Source of the DNA: Seriola aureovittata
Lineage: Eukaryota > Chordata > Actinopteri > Carangiformes > Carangidae
Assembly: GCF_021018895.1 (NCBI RefSeq)
Contig: NC_079375.1
Location: 2,032,060-2,096,059, forward strand
Direction: 5' to 3'
Length of the DNA stretch: 64,000 nucleotides
Shown piece after piece: positions 54,206 through 64,000 of this stretch. The first letter of the stretch is position 1; the number at the start of each line of letters is the position of its first letter. The notes beneath the pieces are model-generated. The model worked only from the letters and a program-made list of their open reading frames with translations. It had not been told where the DNA came from and made no database searches. A program made the translations under genes and the position numbers.

Positions 54206-57167
54206 CCCTGACTGTCGCTGGCGTGGACGCAACCAGGGCAGAGCAGCACCCAGTCAATTTACAGTGCACAAATCCCAGGGTTTTACAAAAGGTGGAACTC
54301 AACTGCAACAGCATTTTCCATGGCGTTACCCAGACACGATCAGAGTGGAATGGCGCGGCCACCTCCATCAGTAACATACTGTATGACACCGACTGAGCAC
54401 ACACACTGCATGGTGTATTGCGCCGGAACTAAGGAAATTTTGTGTGGAGTGGGAAGTTGTTTGGATGATACTCTTGAGAAAGCTACAAGCTGCAGTAACG
54501 CAGGCCGATCAATCTGCCACCTACTGACAGGCCAAGTGTGAACAGACACTGCAGGAGCGAAGATAAAAAGCAGAAGCAGAGAGAAGACACTGGAAGATGA
54601 AGAGTCTTCTTACACTTAGTCCCTCTCAAGCTATGTTTGTCACTACGCAGTGAGGCAGACAGCCAAGGCACACAGAGATGGCCATGCAAGGTGAGGGGGA
54701 CAGAGAAGAAGAGGGGTGGTGGCAGATTGAGGGGAGGGGAGAGATGAGAGAACAGAAGAGGAGAGGCCGGCGGGGAAAAGAGAGTAGAGATAGTTAGAGA
54801 GAGATGGGGGAAGGTTGTGAGTGGTTGTAGGAGAATGGGGCGGAGAAGGACACAAAAGCAGTGATCAGAGAAAATGCAGTGACCAGGCTTGTGAGTGGGC
54901 GAAGAGCGGAATAGACGGAAAGAGAGAGAAAGAAGAAATTCAGACTTCAATGACTGGATGTTGAAGTCTCAGAGTGAAAAGCCGTCATCTGGACGATGTG
55001 AGAGGAGTGTGTCTAACGCCAGTACCACCACCCTGCCCTCCAGATGTGGGAATGTGAGCGATTGAGTACACATCTGACTGAGCAGAAGGGGGTGGGGCCG
55101 GGCGGCAGTTCTAGTGTGATCCATTTCTCAGTTGAAGCAAGAAAGGGGAGGGAGAGAATGGAAGCACGGCCTGAGATGAATGCTTTTAGTGAAGCCGAGT
55201 GGCAATGCGAAAGCCCCCCCCTGCCATCACTCGTGTGTGAGCGGAGAGAGTCAGAAAAATGAGGTGGCTAGGGTCAGAACCCCGAGGAAGACCCAGCGTC
55301 TGCACACAGGCAGAGCACAGCACCGGGAGAGGAAGCAGGCGCTCACTCAGTCAGAAGAAGAGTTGGGCATTTGAGAGAATCTTTTCTGCTCGTCTTAGCC
55401 TTTGTTCGGTGAACGGAGCCTGAGACTGAGACAAAGCTGACACTTCCAGAAGCAGGCTTTGTGTAAAGCTACTCTCCCTGATTGCTAATTGCCTACCCGG
55501 AGCTACTTCCTGATTGCAAACTGTCCACCAGAAGTGCAGACTCTTAACCTAGAATTAGCAAGACAAAGTCTTAGCAGCGACAGTAACTGACACTACTCCC
55601 AGTTTCAAGTGGAAGGTCATCAGTATTAATGGAGAGTAGGAAACACAAATTCTTCTCCTCATGTTCCGCTAGCTGTCCATTCTGTGTGTGTGCTTAGAAA
55701 AAGTCTGGTGTTCCTACACAGCCCTGGCTCTGTAAATGGGAAATAAACAAAGTGGCTTGGACCAAGCCACAAAGCAATATTCCAGCCAATCAGCAACAGG
55801 GATATCCGTGCTTGTGCACAGAACAAAGAAAAGAAGAAGAGGGGAGACAGGGGAAAGAGCAGCAGGGCAGAGAGACTATGAATCTAGCAAATGCTAACAG
55901 ACAGTGCCAATTTGAGCATTACCAGGGGAAGAAGGAGGAGCAGTGTACCCTTCTATCGCCGCTAAACACCATTGAGACCAAGAGACTGTTGACAATGGTG
56001 AATGTATGTACACCTAGTACACAAATGTCTACCGGTGACAGTGTGACGATTGCATATACTCCATGACACAACCACATTGTGAAAATGGAGAAGTCAAACA
56101 CGTCATGAGGAACACCGGTCAATTGTTTACATTTATTTTGACATAGTAGAGAACCCAGCATGCACTCTGACTGAGACTGAACCTGTGAGTCGTATCTGTC
56201 GGTTCTATCGTTCGATACAGTATATCATAACAAAGCCGGTATTAAAAGCACTTTTAGGTCCGACATCATCAGCAAGTTACAAACCTATTCAACATGAGTT
56301 CAGGTTCATCGCGTAGGGCATGCTGCCGCATATTAATCCCACTTTCACAGCACCCAATGTAACGCCAGACAATGGACAAAAATCATCTGTACATAATGTT
56401 AATCTGTAAACTGATCCGAATGCAACACTCACATGTCAAGTATAAACATGCACAATTATATTTATATCATTTTATTTTACACACAATAAATAAAACACAA
56501 CAAATGTGCAGTAAACACAGATGACGATGTGATTCAACACCTGGGGCCAGTATCATGGAATTAGATCTGTTTTCCTGTATCAAGAAGCCTGTTCACTTTT
56601 AACTGGGGTAGATCACCATGGTAACCTATGCTGCATGGTTAATCTGCTAGAGATTAGGTTCAGTTAAAAGGATCAGATGCCAACAACCAGACCAATCAGA
56701 TCACTGTCCATTAGTCTACAAGATCCTGCCAGGGACAACAGTGAAGTTTACAATGTAATTGTCAGTAGAATCTCGTTTTCATGATGATGACATCAGGGAT
56801 AGAGGGAGTGTTTCTTACACAGTCACCTGTGCACTCTAGTTTGAGTTCAGCTTAAAATTTCCACTCTCTGAAATGTAGTTAAGAAATGATGGTGTGGAGA
56901 TGTGTTTGCATGTAGATGATTAAACCTCTCAGCTGAAACCAACAGTATTTGATGTCATCATGTTCTGCTCTAATGCTAATTTAAAGCAGCACTTAGATCA
57001 TGACACACCCGAACACTGTCCAGAGTAAAAGGCTGTTGTTGGAACATAAGCAAACATTTACAGAACTAAAACATAAAGAAAACTGTGTCTCTTGGGTCTG
57101 AGTTTTAATTTGAAAGGTCGACAGGATCACAGCTGCAGGAAACAAAAAAGAGGAATTGAGGTGTTCG

Positions 57168-57218
57168 TTATTTCTTGCGTGGCACTTTGTCACCGAGGGG
57201 GACCTCGTCCATCAGTTT
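57168..57218 (-). CDS. rnf31: rnf31 terminal exon
   Basis: This 51-nt coding part (acceptor CTCTGCAG) encodes [16 protein letters not shown] and TAA at 57170-57168. It matches human KLTEEVPLGQSIPRRRK. Confidence 0.94.
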   Translation of the reverse strand, partial: KLMDEVPLGDKVPRKK

Positions 57219-60200
57219 CTGCAGAGAGACCACAGAGGGATGTTAGTCACACCCTATCAAAATAAAATATTATAGATCAAATAAAATGTATGGAAAATAT
57301 TAGTTCATACAGTATGATATATAGACTATATAGAAAGGTTTCTGAAATAGTGTTATTTCATCCGGTCAGAGAAGTAAAGGACGATGTAGGAATTAGAACT
57401 AATCCATTAACCAAGAGCTGCTGAGACATTTCACTCAAAACAGCAAATTTTAACCTCATGGTGGTGCTAGAGGAAACATTAGGGGACCATCAAAGTAATT
57501 AAGTTATGTTCATCAGACACATGGATGCACAGACACACAAACAGAGCCACACACTCACCTCGAGCAGTCTGCTGTAGTAGGTGAAGCCGTCCTCTCCGTC
57601 CCTGCGGTCGTCGTCCACCTTGTACCTCCTGCAGGCCAACAGCAGCTCGTTGGAGCTGTAGAGGGGGGCAGGGTCGATTGAGTGGCTGTTGATCAGGCTG
57701 ACCAGGTACTCCCGGTAATGCTTCCTGGATACCAGAACACCACCATGTTAGCATGTTCATATACTGGATAGCCTACTAGAACATCACGTTAGCATGTTCA
57801 TGCATTGGATACCAGAACATCACCATGTTAGCATGTTAGCACACTGGATACTAGAGCACCACCATGTTAGTATGTTCGCACACTGGATACCAGAACACTA
57901 CCACATAGCATTTTAGCACACTAGATACAAAAACACCACTGTGTTAGCATGTTCTGACACTGGGTACTACCATGTTATTATGGCAGCTTCTGCTTGTAGT
58001 GATGAGAAGTATTGGACACTTTTATTTGATTTGACTGTGGAGAGAACCAGGCTTTTATTTGAGTCAGGGTTATTTTAAAAAAAAAAAAGTGTATTTCTAA
58101 TTTTATCTGCTTTTAAGTTTATTTGATCATATGAACATGAAGACCCCTTCATGTTTACCTGTTGTCTAGATATATTCATCGTAAGGAACATTCCCACAGC
58201 TCCTTCTTTGTCTCTCTGACTCCCTGTGCTGTTTCACTCACTGACTGAACATCTTCCAGTACCTTGTATTTTGTTTGGTGTCACGGTCAGTGAGTCTTTG
58301 ACAGCAGCTTAACAGTGACTGAAAAGCAACAAGGTAGAAGTGACTGATAAACAGTGTTAGTGTTAAAAAAGAGAAAGTGAAAGCAGCAGAGTGGTGAGAT
58401 GATGGAGTTAGTGCTGAGGAAATGTTCACTGTTCTGAATTGATCACATCAGTCATTATAGTACAGATAATTCCATCCCCAGTTTTTATGCCTCGTTACCA
58501 GTGACAGCCAAGGCCAGAGACATTATTCATCACTACACTTCACTATATGTTAAATGAGTCTGGATGTAAACTGTAAAGGGTGGTACTTCTAGTTGTATGT
58601 GGAATTTATTAAAGAGCAGCTAACTGGTAAATGTATGGTCATTACTTTTCACTGCTGAGACATGGAGACATGGGGACACCTGGACAACACCAGCACACAG
58701 AGCAGTCAGTGAAATCAGAGTGAATACATCTGAAATGCCCATTATTATCATCCATTTTATAACTACATGTATGCAAAACATATTATAATATATTCTGCAG
58801 ATTATAATAAATAATAACATCAGCTTTATCTATTTTCAATTCAGCCTGTTTGAACGTATTTGTTATTTTCTTTGACACTAGGTTTAGTACCTACTGACTG
58901 TAAAGGCAGGTGGAACCACAGGAGTGTGACTGAAGGAAGCATGACCTCAAAAATGGTCACACACAGGTGAAGAACAAGTGCACCTTGGTTAATCCTAGTG
59001 ACTCAGGGTCTAAGACACATACTGTAGCACTTATAAAATGTTGCCTTGGTTACAGACAGGAGGCAGTGACACTGAATAAAGCATCTTACTCGCAGAGTCC
59101 AGCGTGTCCATGTTGGGTCTGAGCTCCACAGGCTGAGTCCGGCTGTTGCCCTCCCTCATCCTTCTGCTCTATCACTCCACACAGACCTGAGAGAGTCAAA
59201 GGTAACACGCGAATATGATACACATTTAAAAGGGCTGTTTGTAAGTTTTCTATGCTGCTGAACATGGTTTATTGTGGGTGATTGTCGCTTGACAAGAGCT
59301 TCGGCCATAGGTGTCTTCTTAATACAAGAGGTTATATGTCCTCTGAGCAGCAACATCTTCAGGGCAGATTGGAGGCTACAGTGACTCAGTATCAGAAAGT
59401 GATGAGACAGCTAGCTGGTTAGCATGCTAACTCCAGTAGAAGAAAAGGAATGACAGGGGACAAGAGTTAACATTGAAGTTTTCTTCCACCTCTGGAGAAA
59501 GCTGTCGGTGAGTAAAGGAATGAAGATTGATACTGAACTCACAACTCACGTGTCTAGACTGGTAAGTAAACGGCTTGTAATGCTATGCTAACGTTAGCTA
59601 TGTAGCGATAGCAAAACTTACAAATAGCTCCTTTAAAATTATATCTGCACCGAGTATTTATACTATATTTCAGGCTGTTGATGGTTACACCAATAACCCG
59701 AGCTCCAAGCTCTTGAGCTGAGGCTCAGCTGCTGCTGTCTTTACCAATAGTTTAAAACTGGGAAACAAAGAGCTACGCCATACATGTGTGATTAAACTGT
59801 CCTGTTACTAAAACTTCACCCAGAATTCAGGATTGTCAGTTGTCGTGATATAAACAGTAACAACCGCACTAACCATTTTCACAAAACACCTGTGTGTGCT
59901 GTTCAGATTTATGTCCCAGGTTAAATAAAAAAGTAAAATACAAAGTGTGCGTCGTGTCCTGACCCACCTGTCTGTGTTCCAGGAGGAGGTTCAGTGTTGA
60001 AGGCCACTTCATTATTCTGAGTCACAGAGAAAAGAAGAACACTGGTTACTCACATCAGTCTGAGGAGCAAACCACAAAAACAGTTCACAAAACGGCACAG
60101 GTAGGGACACCGCTTCTGGTTTGTCACTCGACAGAACAAAATTAAATTCAGAGTTAAAGTTAAGTCCCACTTATACAGGTAGGAACAACTTTGGGTACCT

Positions 60201-63200
60201 TTGATTCTGGAAGTCCTGTTCCTTTTTTCCATACACATTTTGTGAAATGTTATCTTATTGTGATTTCTGAAATTTTGTTTTACTTTGTCCAGTGTTGGCC
60301 GCCATAGTTTTCCCACTGGGAGACCGTCATTATAATGACTTAAATTTAACAGAATCATGCTGCAAAGCAAAACAAATCCACCTTATAAACGTTATTCACA
60401 GTGTTCACAAAGGGCTCACAGAGAGGTCTGTGTGAGTACCTGGAGTAAAGCCTGCAGTCTGGAAGGTTCCCAGTCTCTCAGATAGAAGAGGCAGTCTCTG
60501 GGATGATGGGCATGTAGTCCAGACACACTGCACTCATCCACGGCACAGGTCTGATGTGAGGTCAGGAGAAGAAAAGACTCCTATCACTTGTTCATATCTG
60601 TCACATGTTAATCACCTCTATAGTGACCTTAAAAGACATTTTTTTTGTCCTCATTATAATCCTGTATGTATTCTGAGCGGGAGTTTAACTCCCTCAATCA
60701 CCAGACTGGATCAAGAGCATTCAACTTCTTTGCTGGCAAACAATGTATCCTGAGTAGTAATAAAGAATGATATGTGGACCAGCATTTCATCAAATAAAAT
60801 ACAACACTGTTTCCATGACGATTTTGATAACTACACCATGGTGCCCAGATAGAAAATGAAACTTCATGCCCAACATATACCCGGGTGCTTGGCCCAAGTC
60901 TGGCTCATATACTTCCACATCTGGGCAGATTCCGGCTGTTATCCTGCGGTATTGACTGACAGCTAGAAGCGTGTTGATCCAGATATGGAAGTAGCATCTG
61001 ACAATCATGTCAATCACACGGGCCAGATTTGGGCCGTGGAACCGGGCGTATACTGGGCCAGAAGAAAACAAGCATGTGGCCCCAGTACGGGCTGGTTTTA
61101 TATAGTTACCTGGGTGAGGACGACAGTATTTGTCAGACTTACAGTGTGGAAAGGGTTGTTGCAGCCACTGCAGAACTGGTAACGACACTGTGAGCAGCAG
61201 AAATGCATGCAGCCTCCTTTAGACAGCGCGTACTGGAAGCGGCAGTTAGGACAGGCTGGAGCGAGGAAGGAGAGGAGGACAGGAAGGGTGCGAGACAGAC
61301 AGGAGGAGGGGAAACAGAGAGAGGAGGGAGACAGCATCAGCACTTTAAGGAAAACTGTTTTCATCTAATGTACAAGCTGATAATTTATTCACTGAATGAA
61401 TGTTTCATCTCTGTGATCTCGCTGCTGTGAGAAGGTCACACTGAGGGTGAGCTGCCTGACTGGAAAGACTGGGAGTCACTGAGCACGAGCCAGGAGAGGA
61501 TCAGAGGGTGGGAGAACTGACCTTCACATTTCACCTGAACACCACCTTCCCTGACTCACATGGTCTACCATCTGTGACCGCTGAGGTCGCTGAAATGCTA
61601 TAAAGACATGAACTTTTATTTGTCAAGAAGTGCTATAGAGATCTCGAAGGATTTCTAAGAACAGCACATGCTTAGTATTAATAGTAACAGTGGTGATAGT
61701 AATAGTAAAGCAGTAGTAGTAGAAATCTATAGTAGAGCCCAGAGCAGACAATCCAACAGGACCAGCAGTATCTCTTCAGAACCCTTGAGTGCTGGCCAAG
61801 GACACAGCAGACGCTCTCTCTGGAACACAGAGCAGCAGGATGGTGACTTCCTTATCTCCTGCAACCAGGACACTGATCCATTTGATGCCACAACCCCACC
61901 CTTAAGTTTTCTACTTAAGTATGACACTTAAGTTTAATTTCTCTTGAGCTGAGGCCGTTACTTAAGGGTGTTGCACAGAATCTCTTAAATGGTTTCCTTA
62001 GTTAAAGTAAAAAATAAAGACATTTACAGTAGGAAAATTCTACTGTTTCCATGGAACCTGTTGATTTGCCGCCATTAGCTCTTGTGATAGGCTACCTGTT
62101 ATCACTTTTGGGAAGCTGGTAACAATAAAGGAGTGTACTTCACCACGGTGTTCAGCAGATATAAGAGAGTTTAAACTCTGACCCCACATACCACTGATCT
62201 GTGGGCATGACACGCCTCAACTGTACCTGACCAGAAAAGATCATGTGACATAAAACTGTAGAGCAGCCACTGAGCTGTGGAAAGTAGAAGGATCCAACTG
62301 TAGAGAGTCAGACCAATCATAAGCTGCAGGTTAAATCTGGGCTGTATAATCAGTTCCTCATCGTTCATGGGATGCTTCTTGGGATGCCTTCATTTATCAC
62401 CATAAACTCATGTTGCAGTTAAGACAGAGTCAGAGCTGCCTTTAGTTTGCTCGCTAAGGTCTTTTGTGCAGCAGTTTAACTGACCTGAAGTTATTCCTGA
62501 AATTTAAATCCTGCAAGTGATTATTTTAAGGAAACCTTAAGGAGAAGACTTAAAGGTGTTTTGTGCAATTGTTTTCTTTTTAAGGAAACCTTAACTCAGA
62601 CCTTAAGGAAAATATTAACTTAAGTTGGTTTCCACAAACCGTCCCCTGACCTCTGACTCGCTCATTCACCTTACAGCTTTATATTCCAGCTCTCTGGACA
62701 GTTCATGGTTGATCAGAACTTTGGACCCAACTCTGCAGTATAAGAAGAAGACTCCCAAGGGTGCAACGCAGTTGTATCACAAATCCCTCTATCAACTTAA
62801 CTTCCAAAATGGTTTAACTTTAATCTGCAGCTCTCTGTTGATCTGACTCTCTGCCTCTCTCAGTCACTTCATCGTCTTTAGGTCATCACCTGCAAACACA
62901 TTGGACCACAGCTTTGTGTTGTTATCCACTCTTTTCCTGTTGTGTCTGTGTGTTGTGTTAGCTGTAGTGTTTAGTGTTTAGAGCGTTAGTAATAAATGTG
63001 TGTTCAAACTTTCTTTTGCTTGAATCTCAGTCACTTAACCTGAAAAGATCTGAAGCACACAAACCATAATTAAGATAATTAAAGAGATTTGCTTCCTAAA
63101 AATAAAAATTAATAACAATCATATTTGACATATATTTGACCTCTTGTTGTTTGGCCAGCATGGAGGACTATTATTTCACTGGATGGGATATGTAGAGTAA

Positions 63201-63571
63201 TATTTCCCTCATTTCAGCATCAGGAATTCCTACAGAGTTAAAGTCCATGTCCTTTACTTCTTGTGCCACAGAGTGAGTCTCTCTCCCGGCGAGACACTCT
63301 GCTGTTTGAAGATGCTTTCAGATTCTTTACTCAGCCTCATTTCAGAGTGGAAAATAACACTTTAGTAAGGTTTGTTGTGGAGAAGAACAGTGGTGGTGGT
63401 GGTGGTGGTGGTGTGCAGCCTTTGTGATGATGCTTAATTAGATAAGAGTGTGGGCTGGAGGAAATCCTGTTGTCTACCACTCAGCTGTTTACATGCTGTG
63501 TTGTTTTACAGTCACATATCCATTATCAGTGCTCGAGTAGATCCACACATTACCTTCAGCTACTGCTGATG

Positions 63572-63614
<43 letters not shown>

Positions 63615-63732
63615 CACTGATGCCGTTGTCTCTGAGGTATCCAGCCAGACCCTGCTTCTGATACTCTGGATCATTCTCTCTCTTCCATGACTGGTACTGT
63701 TCACAGGACAGACCTGCATGCTGGGACTCCCA
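57168..63732 (-). CDS. rnf31: rnf31 (HOIP), LUBAC catalytic E3 ligase, C-terminal seven exons
   Basis: HOIP is the RBR E3 that builds Met1-linked (linear) ubiquitin chains in the LUBAC complex with HOIL-1 and SHARPIN, feeding NF-kB and cell-death signalling. Coding exons are 63732-63618, 61255-61143, 60550-60440, 60016-59968, 59186-59090, 57724-57559 and 57218-57168, giving 233 codons plus TAA in consistent phase. The order seen is the end of the IBR with its linker ([20 protein letters not shown]), RING2 (CPNC...GGCMHF...CSGC) with the catalytic Cys codon at 61211-61209, and the LDD ([45 protein letters not shown]). The length from WESQH to the stop fits the human protein. Upstream PUB, zinc-finger, UBA, RING1 and most of the IBR lie beyond the right edge. 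Confidence 0.95.
57559..57724 (-). CDS. rnf31: rnf31 exon, LDD
   Basis: This 166-nt exon (acceptor ATCCAG, donor CTCGAG|GTGAGT) encodes [20 protein letters not shown], then [20 protein letters not shown] and [14 protein letters not shown] degenerate tandem array begins right at its acceptor side. Confidence 0.95.
57725..57965. repeat. Degenerate tandem repeat next to an rnf31 exon
   Basis: Five to six units of roughly 40-46 bp share CACCATGTTAGCATGTT and ACTGGATACCAGAACA-type motifs. Units diverge by substitutions and small indels. The array starts at the intron side of the acceptor at 57725, and the first motif even supplies the bases around the acceptor. Confidence 0.8.
59090..59186 (-). 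CDS. rnf31: rnf31 exon, LDD zinc-binding part
   Basis: This 97-nt exon (acceptor CTCTCAG, donor TGCGA|GTAAGA) encodes [20 protein letters not shown] and [11 protein letters not shown]. The Cys and His spacing follows human CRVIEQKE...ACGKETPAGYAGLC. Confidence 0.93.
59225..59638. mobile_element. 410-bp terminal-inverted-repeat element in an rnf31 intron
   Basis: The left end is TTTAAAAGGGCTGTTTGTAA and the complement of the right end is TTTTAAAGGAGCTATTTGTA, with the match continuing through AGTTTT for about 26 bp. The interior has no coding capacity. It is a non-autonomous DNA transposon resembling, in its TTAAAGG start, the elements at 22494, 24613 and 42023. Confidence 0.75.
59968..60016 (-). 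CDS. rnf31: rnf31 exon, LDD
   Basis: This short 49-nt exon (acceptor GACTCAG, donor GACAG|GTGGGT) encodes [16 protein letters not shown] plus one base of Gly. It matches human NNVMFNTEPPAG. Confidence 0.92.
60440..60550 (-). CDS. rnf31: rnf31 exon, RING2 end to LDD start
   Basis: This 111-nt, phase-0 exon (acceptor CATCAG, donor CTCCAG|GTACTC) encodes [20 protein letters not shown] and [30 protein letters not shown] is identical to human HOIP as I recall it. Confidence 0.96.
60849..61112. repeat. Dispersed foldback-type repeat, copy 2
   Basis: This is the colinear partner of 16959-17232, with shared GGGCCGTGGAACCGGG and ACTGGGCCAGAAGAAAACAA. It ends about 30 bp from the donor side of the RING2 exon of rnf31. 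Confidence 0.75.
61143..61255 (-). CDS. rnf31: rnf31 exon, catalytic RING2
   Basis: This 113-nt exon (acceptor TCCAG, donor ACACT|GTAAGT) encodes [20 protein letters not shown] and [17 protein letters not shown]. The Cys of GGCMHF is the equivalent of human Cys885, which carries the ubiquitin thioester, and the His two residues later equals His887. Confidence 0.97.
61893..62640. mobile_element. Harbinger-like element, copy 2 (longer or composite)
   Basis: It begins ACCCTTAAGTTTTCTACTTA and ends in CTTAAGG-rich sequence before GGTTTCCACAAACCG. Its middle, CTACTGTTTCCATGGA and TGTTATCACTTTTGGGAAGC, is the complement of the centre of copy 1. It is about 300 bp longer than copy 1 and carries extra AAGGTCTTTTGTGCAGCAG and CTTAAAGGTGTTTTGTGCAA termini inside, which suggests two overlapping insertions. 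Confidence 0.6.
63572..63609 (+). repeat. (TG)n microsatellite at an rnf31 donor
   Basis: About 19 TG units (CA on the transcribed strand) start within about ten bases of the donor of the first visible rnf31 exon. Confidence 0.95.
63618..63732 (-). CDS. rnf31: rnf31 exon, IBR end and IBR-RING2 linker
   Basis: This 115-nt exon (acceptor CTCTGCAG, donor GCATCA|GTGAGA) encodes [20 protein letters not shown] and [18 protein letters not shown]. It corresponds to human WEEQHRGRSCEDFQNWK. A CA repeat begins about ten bases into the following intron. Confidence 0.94.
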
Positions 63733-64000
63733 CTGCAGAGCACAACACACAAACAATACTGTATATATATATATATATATACACACACACTGTATGTTCT
63801 GCTGGTGACTATCTGTCCCTCCCCCTCATGAAATCAAAGCTTTAAAAAGGAACTAAAGGGAGCTAAGTGTGTGTTTTCAGTTAAGTTAAATCGGCTCACT
63901 ATGTTTAAGAAGTATACTAATAAACTCATCAGTGCTACTTCAGTTAAATTTGAAATTTGTGTGTGTTTACAGTGTAATGTAGAGCTCTGTCCATGACCAT
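63733..64000. other. rnf31 intron at the right edge
   Basis: A (TA)n run lies at about 63761-63780 with a short CA run beside it. The preceding rnf31 exon, expected to encode the CxxC-rich IBR ending in a KRQ-like segment, is not present before the edge. Confidence 0.6.

Larger units (their letters stand above)
49117..57167. other. rnf31-xkr4 intergenic region
   Basis: No gene is supported. Parts described separately are a Harbinger-like element (49659-50089), a foldback element (53240-53492) and a widespread fish repeat (53925-54205). A purine-rich stretch runs through 54580-54960. A minus-strand AATAAA (TTTATT at 56471-56476) is a candidate rnf31 poly(A) signal, which would give a 3'UTR of about 0.7 kb. 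I recognise nothing in 49120-49650, 50100-53230 or 54210-56450. Confidence 0.45.

Noticed and set aside
54483..54950. 155-codon minus-strand frame rich in Pro, Ser and Leu
   Set aside because: The region is a purine-rich plus strand (GAGAGG, GGGGAG runs); the frame reflects composition and matches no family I know.

Overview
The window looks like nuclear DNA of a teleost fish, most likely a percomorph. This is inference from four spliced genes that read clearly as vertebrate orthologues, from introns of mostly 0.3 to 3 kb, and from fish-type repeats: a tRNA-derived SINE, L2/Rex1-like and L1-like LINE fragments, a Tc1 end, hAT- and Harbinger-like miniature transposons, and abundant microsatellites. 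There are no bacterial-style operons, CRISPR arrays or credible long single-exon genes. Most long open frames are artefacts of simple repeats or antisense shadows of exons.

Layout. (1) Positions 1129-2834, minus strand: the first five coding exons of tgs1 (trimethylguanosine synthase), with the rest of the gene beyond the left edge. (2) 2835-4446: a head-to-head promoter region shared by tgs1 and tmem68. (3) 4547-14257, plus strand: a complete tmem68 in eight coding exons, 333 aa, an ER acyltransferase-like protein, followed by a long probable 3'UTR reaching a poly(A) signal near 17728. (4) 17751-27051: the tail-to-tail interval between tmem68 and xkr4, rich in mobile DNA and probably partly xkr4 3'UTR. 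(5) 27052-48435, minus strand: a complete xkr4 in four coding exons, 616 aa, an XK-family scramblase-like membrane protein with a 16.5-kb first intron full of retroelement debris. (6) 48436-57167: xkr4 promoter and intergenic DNA. (7) 57168-63732, minus strand: the last seven coding exons of rnf31 (HOIP, the catalytic subunit of the linear ubiquitin ligase LUBAC), covering the end of the IBR, RING2 and the LDD, with upstream exons beyond the right edge.

The genes do not form a pathway. The order xkr4 - tmem68 - tgs1 is the vertebrate block seen on human 8q12, but rnf31 lies on a different human chromosome (14q), so its place next to xkr4 is the notable linkage. The most unusual non-genic structures are a foldback transposon (7862-9237) with near-identical 60-bp inverted ends, a nested hairpin and a roughly 1-kb GA-rich satellite; a 470-bp pure pyrimidine tract in the last tmem68 intron; a 21-bp minisatellite filling half of an xkr4 intron that the human gene appears to lack; and several pairs of terminal-inverted-repeat elements that can be matched to each other within the window. 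I did not find convincing evidence of a previously undescribed biological system. All exon boundaries are manual GT/AG calls checked for phase, and family assignments come from memory of the orthologues, not from a search.
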